Shown here in pieces: positions 1 to 7,200 of a DNA stretch of 11,567 nt. The stretch is from positions 1-11,567 of the forward strand of contig JANRJF010000005.1 in assembly GCA_033764095.1 (NCBI GenBank). The letters run 5' to 3'. The DNA comes from JBDTMT01 sp033764095 (lineage in GTDB: Bacteria > Desulfobacterota > Binatia > HRBIN30 > CADEER01). Made by a program: the position numbers and the translations under genes. The notes beneath the pieces are model-generated. The model saw only the letters and a list, made by a program, of their open reading frames with translations. It was not told the origin of the DNA and searched no databases. How positions within the stretch are numbered: the stretch's first letter is position 1; each line of letters opens with the position of its first letter.

Positions 1-1761
1 CAGCCCGTCGAGGCGGCGGGTCAGCTCGGCGCGCTCGGCCGCCAGCCGGGTGGCGTCCTCGCGCGCCGCGGCCAGCGCCTGTTCCAGCGCGCCGACCTGC
101 GCGCTGCGCTCGCGCACCGCGCCGTCCTGCGCCGCGACCTGCGCCTGCAGGCGCGGCAGCTCCGCGGCGAGCTGCTCGCGTTCGGCCTCCAGCGCCGCGA
201 TGCGGGCGGTCGCCTGTTCGCTGGCGGCGGCGCGCTCGCTGTCGGTGGCGCTCTGCGCGGCGCGCATGGCCGCCAGCTCCGCGCTGCGCGCGGCGAGGGC
301 GGCCTCCAGCTCGGCGCGCGCGGCGCGCAGTGCGGGGGCCTCCTCGCGCAGCTGCCCGAGCTCGGCCAGCTCGGCGCGTGCCGCCGCGAGCTGCGCCGCG
401 ATCGCCTGGCGTTCGCTCTCGTTGGCCGCCAGCGCCGTCGACGCCTGTTCCAGCGCCGCCTCGGCGCGGGTGCGATGGTCGTGCGCGGCGAGCAGCTCCT
501 GGCGTAGGCGGGCGATGACCGCGTCGGTCTCGCCCTTCGCCGCCTCGGCGGCGGCCAGCGCGGTCTGCAGGTCGCCGGCCTGTGCGGCGCGCGGCGCCAG
601 TTCGGCGACCTGCGCGTGCAGGGCGGCGGCTTCCTCGCCGCGCAAGCGGGCGGTGTCACGCGCCGCCTGGAGTTGCTCCTCCAGCGTCCGGCGCTGCGCG
701 GCCAGCTCGGCCTGTGCCTCGGCCTGCGCGGCGGCGCGGGCTTCGTGCTCGGTGACGCTGCGCTGCAGCGCCAGGACCTGCGACTGCGCCGCATCGGCGG
801 CCTCGACGGCGGCGGCGAGGCGGCGGTTCAGCTCGTGGACCTGCCCCTCGATGGCCGGCACGCGCTCCTGCGCGCTGCGCAGGTCGGCCAGCTCCTGCTC
901 CAGCGCTGCGGCACGTTCCTGCGCCGCCTTGAGGAACGACTGCGCGGTGACGCGCTCGGCCGCCTCGGTGGCGCGCTGGCGCTCGGCTTCCTCGTTCGCC
1001 TCGGTGAGCCGCGCCAGCTCCGCCTTGAGCGCGGCGAGGCCGCGCAACAGATTGGGTTGCGCCGCCGGCGCCGCCTCCTCGGCCACGCGCGCCTGCGCGG
1101 TGGCGGACAGCGGCAGCTCGCTGAGCGCCGCGGCGCAGACGCGCAGCCCCTGGCTGAGCGTCTTGAGCAGGCCGTCGGCGAAGCCGCGGGCGGTCGGCGA
1201 GAACAGCACCAGCGCGCCGATCGGCGCGTTGGCGTGGAAGAACGGCAGCGCGGCGATGGTCAGTCGGCGCGGATTGATCGCCGCCAGCGCGCGCGGCACG
1301 AACGGATTCTCGTGCGCCGCCTCGATGACGTTGATGCGGCGGTTGCGCAGCGCGCGCAGCGGGATGTCCCAGCCGCTGATCATCTGATCGCCGCTCAACA
1401 CCTGGGCCGCTTCGGAGTCGAGGCCGACGTGCGCCAGCAGCCGCATGCGGCCGCCGCGCGCCTCGTAGGCGAGCAGCGCGGCGGCCTTCACGCCGGCGGC
1501 GCGCGCGATCAGTTTGATCGCCTCCTCGGCGTAGGCGTCGCGCGACGGGCGGATGGCGTAGAGCTGCTGCAGTGCGTCGCGCAGCCCGCTCAGGTTGGCG
1601 CCGCCCGGCCGCGGCGGACCGCCGAGCGTGGCCATCGCCGTGCCGTCGTCGACGAACGACTCCGGCGCCGGAGCCGGCAATGCGGGCTCGGGCGCGGCAG
1701 CCGGCGCGGGGTCGGCAGCCGGCGAGCCATTCAGGCGGCGGACGCGGGAGAAGAGTCCCAT
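1..1761 (-). CDS. GAF-domain protein with long Ala/Glu-rich coiled coil (partial, C-terminus off window)
   Basis: The frame opens with ATG at 1761 and stays open through position 1 (587 codons, no stop), so the C-terminus is missing. Residues 1-55 are a Pro/Ala-rich, low-complexity leader starting MGLFSRVRRL. Residues about 60-215 look like a GAF sensor domain: an initial helix (LQQLYAIRPSRDAYAEEAIK), the strand LAYEARGGRMRLLAHVGL, a central helical part, and the strand pair TIAALPFFHANAPIGALVLF. From about residue 240 to the edge it is an uninterrupted Ala/Glu/Gln/Arg heptad-type coiled coil with few Gly or Pro. No transmembrane segment or signal peptide is visible, so it is probably cytoplasmic. 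GAF domains usually bind small ligands or mediate dimerisation; the ligand cannot be read here. The gene lies 4 nt downstream of the PilZ-like gene and is probably translationally coupled to it. A kinase, cyclase or regulatory domain could lie beyond the edge. The coiled coil is certain to read; the GAF call is by fold pattern. Confidence 0.85.
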   Translation of the reverse strand, partial: MGLFSRVRRLNGSPAADPAPAAAPEPALPAPAPESFVDDGTAMATLGGPPRPGGANLSGLRDALQQLYAIRPSRDAYAEEAIKLIARAAGVKAAALLAYEARGGRMRLLAHVGLDSEAAQVLSGDQMISGWDIPLRALRNRRINVIEAAHENPFVPRALAAINPRRLTIAALPFFHANAPIGALVLFSPTARGFADGLLKTLSQGLRVCAAALSELPLSATAQARVAEEAAPAAQPNLLRGLAALKAELARLTEANEEAERQRATEAAERVTAQSFLKAAQERAAALEQELADLRSAQERVPAIEGQVHELNRRLAAAVEAADAAQSQVLALQRSVTEHEARAAAQAEAQAELAAQRRTLEEQLQAARDTARLRGEEAAALHAQVAELAPRAAQAGDLQTALAAAEAAKGETDAVIARLRQELLAAHDHRTRAEAALEQASTALAANESERQAIAAQLAAARAELAELGQLREEAPALRAARAELEAALAARSAELAAMRAAQSATDSERAAASEQATARIAALEAEREQLAAELPRLQAQVAAQDGAVRERSAQVGALEQALAAAREDATRLAAERAELTRRLDGL

Positions 1762-1765
1762 CGCG

Positions 1766-2161
1766 TCACTCGCGCGCCAGCGCCGACTGCACCTCCCGCC
1801 ACCCCGGTTGGTCCCCGGTGTCGACGATCAGCTCCAGGCGCTGGCCGTTCGACACTTCGAACCACACCAGACTCGCTTGCAGGGTCATGCTGCGCCCGTC
1901 CTGCTCCAACACGAAGGTCAACGCGTCGCCCTCCTGCGGGTTGCCAAGAGCGCGCGAATCGACCTGCGGCGGCGCACCGGCGGCGGTGAGCACGGCGAGC
2001 CCCGAGGGCGACATCGACTGCACCTCGAGCGGCAGGCGCAGCCCCGGCGTCCGGCGGCCCGCATCCAGCGAGAGGATGGCGCGCGGGCCCGCCGGCGGCG
2101 GTCCGGGCGGCAGATGTCGGCTCGAATCCACGTGCACGCCGGTCGGCGTCGCAATTCGCAT
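1766..2161 (-). CDS. PilZ-like domain protein (degenerate c-di-GMP motif)
   Basis: This is a 131-residue protein with stop TGA at 1766-1768. Residues about 28-115 have the short-strand pattern of a PilZ beta-barrel: ILSLDAG, LRLPLEVQSMSPSGLAVLTA, EGDALTFVLEQDG and TLQASLVWFEVSNGQRLELI. In canonical PilZ domains c-di-GMP is held by RxxxR and [DN]xSxxG. Here the second motif reads SMSPSG with Ser in place of Asp/Asn, and no properly spaced RxxxR precedes it (R36, R37 and R42 are nearby). Ligand binding is therefore doubtful. The start is uncertain: an in-frame ATG at 2272 would add 37 Arg-rich residues that look non-coding, another ATG lies at 2218, and none of the three has a convincing Shine-Dalgarno. 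I chose 2161 because protein-like sequence begins there. The gene is first in the minus-strand operon with the GAF/coiled-coil gene, which suggests both act in one signalling or surface/motility function. Confidence 0.68.
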   Translation of the reverse strand: MRIATPTGVHVDSSRHLPPGPPPAGPRAILSLDAGRRTPGLRLPLEVQSMSPSGLAVLTAAGAPPQVDSRALGNPQEGDALTFVLEQDGRSMTLQASLVWFEVSNGQRLELIVDTGDQPGWREVQSALARE

Positions 2162-2293
2162 ACCATCAGCCGGCCGGGCGCCGGCCTGCCGTCGCGCCGG
2201 GCGATCGCCGCATCGCATGCGTGTACGAACGGCGCTGCGGCGATTTTCCGACAGCCTCATACCAGGTGGCATGCGGGACGGACGGCGGCGGCC

Positions 2294-2321
2294 AGCTGTC
2301 AGCGCTCAGCGTTCAGCGGGA
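2294..2321 (+). repeat. Short degenerate heptamer repeat tract
   Basis: Four consecutive 7-bp units can be read: agctgtc, agcgctc, agcgttc, agcggga. The unit resembles the 7-bp family of the tract at 2534-2582 but points the opposite way. It belongs to the style of short tandem heptamer repeats seen between genes in several GC-rich bacteria, which translate as repeating QLSALS. No coding role is supported. Confidence 0.6.
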
Positions 2322-2533
2322 ACGCGGCCGCGGGCGCGCCGCTTGCGAGCCCGAGCCCGTCATCCGCGGATCGTTGCCAAGGCGGGGCCGGAGCGGCGAG
2401 CGAGCGTGGAGAGCCGATGCAACGGGAATGGATTCGCCTGGGTTCGGGCGGAGTCGGATCAGTCGTAGACCGGGCTCGGGCTCGGTTCGGCTCGATCGGC
2501 GGTCGACCGGGCGGCGCAGGGCACGGGTAGTCC

Positions 2534-2582
2534 GCGCTCAGGGCTGAGAGCCGACAGCTGAGAGCTGACAGCTGTCGGCAGC
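2534..2582 (-). repeat. Degenerate heptamer (7-bp) tandem repeat
   Basis: Seven in-register 7-bp units are visible on the plus strand: cgctcag, ggctgag, agccgac, agctgag, agctgac, agctgtc, ggcagct. The consensus is close to agctgan. Read on the minus strand it matches the orientation of the tract at 2294-2321 on the plus strand, so the two form an inverted pair about 240 bp apart. Its function is unknown; such tracts may be slippage-prone intergenic repeats or transcript structure elements. Confidence 0.75.
2550..2579. repeat. Perfect 11-bp inverted repeat (stem-loop) within heptamer tract
   Basis: gccgacagctg (2550-2560) is the exact reverse complement of cagctgtcggc (2569-2579), with the 8-nt loop agagctga between. 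The stem arises from the self-complementary agct core of the heptamers. There is no T-run on either side, so an intrinsic terminator is unlikely; a transcript stem-loop or protein site upstream of the EIIA gene is possible. Confidence 0.7.
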
Positions 2583-2701
2583 TCCCCGGCTTGCGACGCA
2601 CAGCGAGATGCGAAAGAACAACGGGACGGTGCAGACGGGACGGGACAGCGATCGACGTATCGACGGGGACGTCGGCGTTCGCGTCCACCGCCGGTCGGGC
2701 T

Positions 2702-2707
2702 GGGAGG
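2702..2707 (+). promoter_or_regulatory. Ribosome binding site for EIIA gene
   Basis: GGGAGG lies 4 nt before the GTG at 2712. It decides this GTG start; no better in-frame start lies close by. Confidence 0.6.
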
Positions 2708-2711
2708 CGGC

Positions 2712-3179
2712 GTGCGTGCGGCCGAGCTGATCGCCGCCGGCGGCATCCTGCTGCGGCCTGCGACCGGCTCCTTCGAGGACGCCGTGCGCGGTCTGGTCGA
2801 CACCCTGATCGACAACACCCAGCTTCCCGCCGCGGTACGCGACCGCGCCATCAGCGCCGTGGTCGGCCGCGAGGCGGTGGCCAGCACGGCGATCGTCGAG
2901 ATCGGCGTCTCGGTGCCGCATGCGCGCGTCGAGGGCGTCGAGGGCGTCGTCGCCGCGCTCGCCGCCTCGCCGACCGCGCTCTACTACGCCATGGCGGGGG
3001 TGCCGATCTCGGTGATGGTGATCGTGCTGTCGGCGCCCGAGCTGGTCGGCGAGCATCTGAACACGCTCGCCAGCGTGTCGCTGCTGCTGCAGTCCGCCGC
3101 GCTGCGCCGCGGCCTCGAGCAGGCTGCCGATCCCGCCGGCGCGCTGCGCTTGCTGCGCGGCGGCAACGGCCGCTACTGA
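2712..3179 (+). CDS. PTS EIIA type-2 (fructose/nitrogen-regulatory) family protein
   Basis: This 155-residue protein has the length and layout of a stand-alone EIIA of the fructose/mannitol/Ntr class. The amphipathic FEDAVRGLVDTLIDN helix (21-35) is followed by REAVASTAI and then GVSVPHARV, with His70 at the place of the phospho-accepting histidine. The later block VMVIVLSAPELVGEHLNTLASVSLLLQ contains the conserved GEHL of the family. EIIA-Ntr proteins accept phosphate from HPr-like NPr and act as regulators by contacting partner proteins, not by sugar uptake. No EI, HPr, EIIB or EIIC gene is nearby, so a regulatory role is more likely than transport. It starts with GTG behind GGGAGG. The methyltransferase gene follows after 86 nt on the same strand and may share its transcript. 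The family call is firm; Ntr versus sugar specificity is inference, so I give no ptsN symbol. Confidence 0.88.
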   Translation: MRAAELIAAGGILLRPATGSFEDAVRGLVDTLIDNTQLPAAVRDRAISAVVGREAVASTAIVEIGVSVPHARVEGVEGVVAALAASPTALYYAMAGVPISVMVIVLSAPELVGEHLNTLASVSLLLQSAALRRGLEQAADPAGALRLLRGGNGRY

Positions 3180-3254
3180 GGAGTCGTCCGCGCCCGGTCG
3201 AGCCGTGTGGGCTCGCCGGTCGCGTCACCGCGTGTCGCCTCGATCGAGGTGGCG

Positions 3255-3260
3255 AAGGAG
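3255..3260 (+). promoter_or_regulatory. Ribosome binding site for methyltransferase gene
   Basis: AAGGAG lies 5 nt before the ATG at 3266. It fixes this start against a long upstream open frame that overlaps the EIIA gene and is only a shadow. Confidence 0.75.
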
Positions 3261-3265
3261 TTGCG

Positions 3266-4081
3266 ATGAATCCGAACCAGGCGCTGTGGGAAAAGGGCGA
3301 CTTCACCGCGATCGCCGCGTTGATGCGCGAGTCGGGGGAGGCGTTGGTGGAGTCGATCGGCGTCACCCCGCCGCTGCGCGTGCTCGACGTCGGCTGCGGC
3401 GACGGCACCACCGCGCTGCCGCTCGCCCGCCTGGGGGCCGACGTGCTCGGCATCGACATCGCCGCGAACCTGGTTGCCGCCGGCAACGCCCGCGCCGCCG
3501 CGGCCGGGCTCGATCGACTCACCTTCCAGCAGGGCGACGCCTGCAACCTGGAGGGGGTGGGCGACGACACCTTCGATCTCACCCTGTCCATCTTCGGCGT
3601 GATGTTCGCGCCCAGGCCCTTCGACGTGGCGAAGGAGCTGGTGCGCGTCACCAAGCCGGGCGGCCGCGTCGTGATGGGCAACTGGATTCCGAACGATCCG
3701 ACGTCGTTCGTCTCGCAGCTGCTCAAGGTGAGCTCGGCGTTCACCCCGCCGCCGCCGGAAGGGTTCGTCAGTCCGATGACCTGGGGTGTCGAGTCGCACA
3801 TCCTCGATCGCTTCGGCCAGGCCGGCGTGCCGAACGAGCGCGTCGCCATGGTGAAGGACACGTATTCGTTCATCGCGCCGGACAAGCGCCCGGCCGAGGT
3901 GATCGAGCTGTTCCGGCGCTTCTACGGCCCGACCATGAACGCGTTCGAGGCGGCGGAGAAGACTGGCCGCACCGCGGAGCTGCAGGCGCAGCTGATCGAT
4001 CTCGCCACCTCGTTCAACCAGAACACCAGCGGCGGCACGTCGATTTCCGCCACCTTCATGCGCGTGACGGTTCGCGTCTGA
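3266..4081 (+). CDS. Class I SAM-dependent methyltransferase
   Basis: This 271-residue cytoplasmic protein has a clear Rossmann methyltransferase core. Motif I is RVLDVGCGDG (38-47); the acidic residue ending strand beta-2 is in LGIDIA (D64); QQGDACNL (88-95) is the adenine-side acidic loop; DDTFDLTLSIFGVMFAP (100-116) is motif IV/post-motif; and VTKPGGRVVMGNW (128-140) is motif VI. This is the Methyltransf_11/25 (UbiE-like) arrangement. The C-terminal third (about 160-271) is a helical substrate-covering part with IELFRRFYGPTMNAF. The substrate cannot be read; small-molecule, lipid or quinone-type acceptors are all possible. The start is fixed by a good RBS. The upstream EIIA gene is co-directional with an 86-nt gap, so co-transcription is plausible but not proven. 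A GC hairpin follows the stop. Confidence 0.9.
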   Translation: MNPNQALWEKGDFTAIAALMRESGEALVESIGVTPPLRVLDVGCGDGTTALPLARLGADVLGIDIAANLVAAGNARAAAAGLDRLTFQQGDACNLEGVGDDTFDLTLSIFGVMFAPRPFDVAKELVRVTKPGGRVVMGNWIPNDPTSFVSQLLKVSSAFTPPPPEGFVSPMTWGVESHILDRFGQAGVPNERVAMVKDTYSFIAPDKRPAEVIELFRRFYGPTMNAFEAAEKTGRTAELQAQLIDLATSFNQNTSGGTSISATFMRVTVRV

Positions 4082-4092
4082 GCCGGACACCA

Positions 4093-4110
4093 CCGGCCCG
4101 CCGGGGCCGG
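4093..4110 (+). terminator. GC hairpin after methyltransferase stop (possible terminator)
   Basis: ccggccc (4093-4099) pairs perfectly with gggccgg (4104-4110) around a GCCG loop, 11 nt after the stop codon. There is no T-tract, so this is at best a non-canonical intrinsic terminator or a transcript-end stabiliser. Confidence 0.35.
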
Positions 4111-4172
4111 GCGCCGCCGCGCGGCCCGCGCAAACCAGCGCTTTGGCCCGCGCGGACATGTCGGCGTGCGAT

Positions 4173-4202
4173 TTGCCGTATCGTTTTCCGGTACGCCTAC
4201 TA
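4173..4202 (+). promoter_or_regulatory. Candidate promoter for YD-repeat/lipoprotein unit
   Basis: A locally AT-richer stretch holds TTGCCG (4173-4178) as a -35-like box and CTACTA (4197-4202) as a weak -10-like box, 18 bp apart, just upstream of the strong RBS at 4217. The boxes match the sigma-70 consensus only partly. Confidence 0.25.
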
Positions 4203-4216
4203 CCATTTCCGCCGGC

Positions 4217-4222
4217 GGAGGG
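4217..4222 (+). promoter_or_regulatory. Ribosome binding site supporting a GTG start at 4228
   Basis: GGAGGG lies 5 nt before an in-frame GTG (4228), while the in-frame ATG at 4285 has no Shine-Dalgarno. This favours the longer protein with a 19-residue Arg-rich extension before the hydrophobic signal segment. Confidence 0.6.
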
Positions 4223-4227
4223 AACCG

Positions 4228-7200
4228 GTGGCAGAGCGTGCGCGCGCAACAGATCGGACGACGCGGTCGCGTCGCCGATCAATCATGCGGGTGGCGGTGT
4301 GGACGGGCGTGCTGACGGCATGGTGGGCGGCGCCGCTCGCGCTGGCGCAGGCGCCGCGGCGCCCGCAGCCGCCGGTCGCCGGGAAGAGCGCGCCGAAGGC
4401 CGCGTCGCGCCGGCCGCCGGCGCCGAGCTCGGTCGTCGGCGCCGGCCGCGTCGCCAGCCCCGGTACCGCGTCGAGCAGCAGCGCCACCGCCTCGAACGCC
4501 GGCAACTACACCGACGGCGCGCGCATCTCGGTCAATCCGCGCACCGCGGAGCTGGTCCTCAACGCGCAGCTCGCCTCGCTGCCGGGCGTCGTCGGCGACG
4601 TCGATGTCTCGGTGACGCTGAGCTACAGCTCGGCCGACGCGACCAACGACATCGACGCCAACGTCACCTACTTCGGCCTGCCGTTCGGCTGGAAGTACAA
4701 CCTCTCGTTCATCAGCAACCAGAACACCTACAGCACCGTCGAGGTCGACGGGACGCAGTCGTACACGCTCGACGCCAGCTTCCGCACCGAGTTCACCCCG
4801 ACCGGCAGCAACACGCCGGTCGGCGCCTACACCGGCCTGCTGCAGTACAACCGCGCCGACGTGAACCTGCAGCCCGACGACGGCACGGTCACCGTCGGCG
4901 GCATCGCCTCGGCCTATGTGATGGCCAATCTCGACGGCATGGCGCGCTACTTCTCCAGCGGCGGCCTGCTGCTGGAGACCGTCGACCGCTTCGGCAACGC
5001 CATCCAGTACACCTACCAGACCAGCAGCGGCGGCAGCGCCGACAGCGCCACCACGCCGACCGACGCGCTGCCGGCGACGATCGTCGACTCGTGGGGCAAC
5101 CCGATCACCTTCGCCTACTGCGACGCGGAAGGCAGCGGCTGCACGCCGGGCCAGGTGACGCTGACGCTGCCCGACGGCCGCACCACCTCGTTCGTGGTCG
5201 TCGATCAGTACCAGATCAGCCAGATCACCTCGCCGTCGGGCATGGTGACGGCGCTCGAATGGATCGACTCGCCCTGCGAGCACGGCGGACAGTTGATCGA
5301 GTCGATGACCTCGGCGGTCGGCGGCTTCACCGCCATGACCTACACCTGCATCGACGTCTGCACCGCGGCGTCGACGACCTCCTGCCTGACCGCCGGCGAC
5401 GCCACCACCTGGCCGGTGGTCGCGGCGCTGTACGAGTGCCCGAACAATGCCAGCGGCACGGCCTGTCCGGAGGGCGAGTCGGACGATGCCTTCCTCTCCA
5501 CCCAGTACGCGCTCGGCACCGACAGCAATCCCAACAACTACACCGGCTACCCGTACTACTCGCCCTACGCGCCGAGTGATCCGCTCGCCGACGCATTGAT
5601 GTCGTCGAACAACACGACCTTCGTCTACACCACCGTCGTCAGCCACCTCTATGCGGATTCGGCGGTCGCCTATCAGGTCGAGAGCGACTTCAACTTCCTG
5701 CACCTGAAGACCGACACGACGATGTCGGTGCGGGCGCAGCAGTCCGACGGCACCTACGGTCTGTCGCCGACCAAGACCACCTCGTACTGCTACGCCACCA
5801 CCGCCGCGAGCCCGGCCGCCGGCTGCCCGACCGACAGCACCACCAACTACCAGGCGCTGCCGGCCAACTATCAGTCGCCGATCATCGTCGGCAGCTGCGT
5901 CTTCCCGGTCGACGACGTCGGCGAATCGGACACCGCGCGCGTCTCGGTGACGACGCGCAGCTACGACAGTTTCGGCAACACCACCAACTCGCGGCTGTAC
6001 TTCGGCACCGCGCAGACCGCCGTGCTGTCGAGCTGCGACCGCACCAACGCACTCGACTACAGCGCGCTGCAACTGGTGGTCGACGACTACCTGTCGTTCG
6101 ATACGCCGACCAGCCTCGATGCCTCCGGCTATGTCGCGCTCGGACCCGGCTCGGGACACTACGGGCTCACCACCGGCCACCAGACCTTCCGCTACCTCGA
6201 GCCGCAGGTCGACGCCGCGGCGATCTTCGGGACGATCGGCACGGTGACGACGCCGGTGCTGGTGCAGGCCTCGTGCGGCACGCTGTCGAGCGACGGCACC
6301 ACCGTCAGTCAGACGACGCGCGGCATGCTGGCGACCGACACCAGCGCGCCGACGACGATCGGCACCACCGCCTGCCCGTCGCCGAGCTGGGACCAATCGG
6401 TCGCGGCCCCCAAGGCCACCGCCTACACGTACGATGGCGAGGGGCGCCTGTTGCAGCGCGTCACCACCTGGGCCGCCGGTGCGGCGCCGCCCGACGGCAG
6501 CGTCTCCACGCTCACCGACACTCTCGCCTACACGCTCAGCGCCACCGAGAGCGGCGAGGAGAGCTGCGGCGACGGCGCCGACGTTCTGCAGACCGACCTC
6601 ACCGACGGGCAGGGCAACGTCACCCAGACGCGCGTCTGCACGCTCAACGGCTTCCCGCTCTCGATCACCGACGCCGCCGGCAACACGCGCACCATGACGC
6701 ACGACCTCGAGGGGCTGACGACGCAGGTGACCTACCCGAATGGCGCCTACGTGACCTACGGCTACTACTATCAGTGCCCACTCGCGCAGGACGGCGAGAC
6801 CGACACCTGTCCGTCCGACACCACGCTGAGCGACTGCCCCTACGACACGCAGAGCCCGGCGCGCAGCTGCATCGTGCAGACCATGCAGCAGGGCAGCGCC
6901 GGTAGCAGCTACGCCAACGGCGTCATGCAGGTCAGCATCAAGGACGGCCTCGGCCGCGTGGTCGAGCTGCGCGACAACCTCGGCGGTGTGTCCGGCTCGG
7001 GCTACACGACGCTGCAGACGCGCGCCACGACGGTCTTCGACGACCTCGGCCTGGTCACCAGCGTGAGCTCCGAGATCGGCGTCAGCAGCCCGCTCATCTA
7101 CACCACCACCACCAGCTACGACACCAAGTTGCGCCCCAGCCTGGTGTGCTCACCGCGCGGCGACGCGCAGCAGTACGCCTACGACGACATCCAGCAGCAG

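Larger units (their letters stand above)
2162..2711. other. Divergent intergenic region, no credible gene
   Basis: About 550 bp separate the divergent minus-strand (PilZ/GAF) and plus-strand (EIIA) genes. Reading frames here are Arg/Pro/Ser-rich and lack RBS support, so I regard them as non-coding. The region holds two short heptamer repeat tracts (2294-2321 and 2534-2582), a perfect stem-loop (2550-2579), a GC-rich inverted segment near 2168-2188, and a run of gggctcgggctcgg type near 2468-2484. Promoters for both operons must lie here, but I see no convincing sigma-70 box in either direction. Confidence 0.7.

Noticed and set aside
50..1989. Long plus-strand frames of Ala/Ser/Arg or Gln/Arg/Leu composition
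   Set aside because: They are the complement of the Ala/Glu coiled-coil codons of the GAF protein. The minus frame contains a proper GAF domain and coiled coil.
2534..2582. CRISPR-like repeat array
   Set aside because: The repeats are contiguous 7-bp units without spacers and there are no cas genes.
2591..2619. Sigma-70 promoter for the EIIA gene (TTGCGA, 17 bp, AAGAAC)
   Set aside because: The -10 box matches the consensus at only three of six positions, so it is no better than chance in this composition.
2221..2688. Small ORFs on both strands in the intergenic region
   Set aside because: They are Arg/Ser/Pro-rich and run through the heptamer repeats (QLSALS-type translation), with no Shine-Dalgarno or domain.
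3205..4227. Upstream extension of the YD-repeat frame
   Set aside because: The frame is open far upstream but overlaps the methyltransferase in another phase, is Arg-rich and lacks motifs. The RBS at 4217 and the signal segment mark the real start.
4279..6702. 807-codon open frame on the minus strand
   Set aside because: It is antisense to the YD-repeat gene with Arg/Gly/Val-rich composition and no recognisable motif; a GC-driven shadow.
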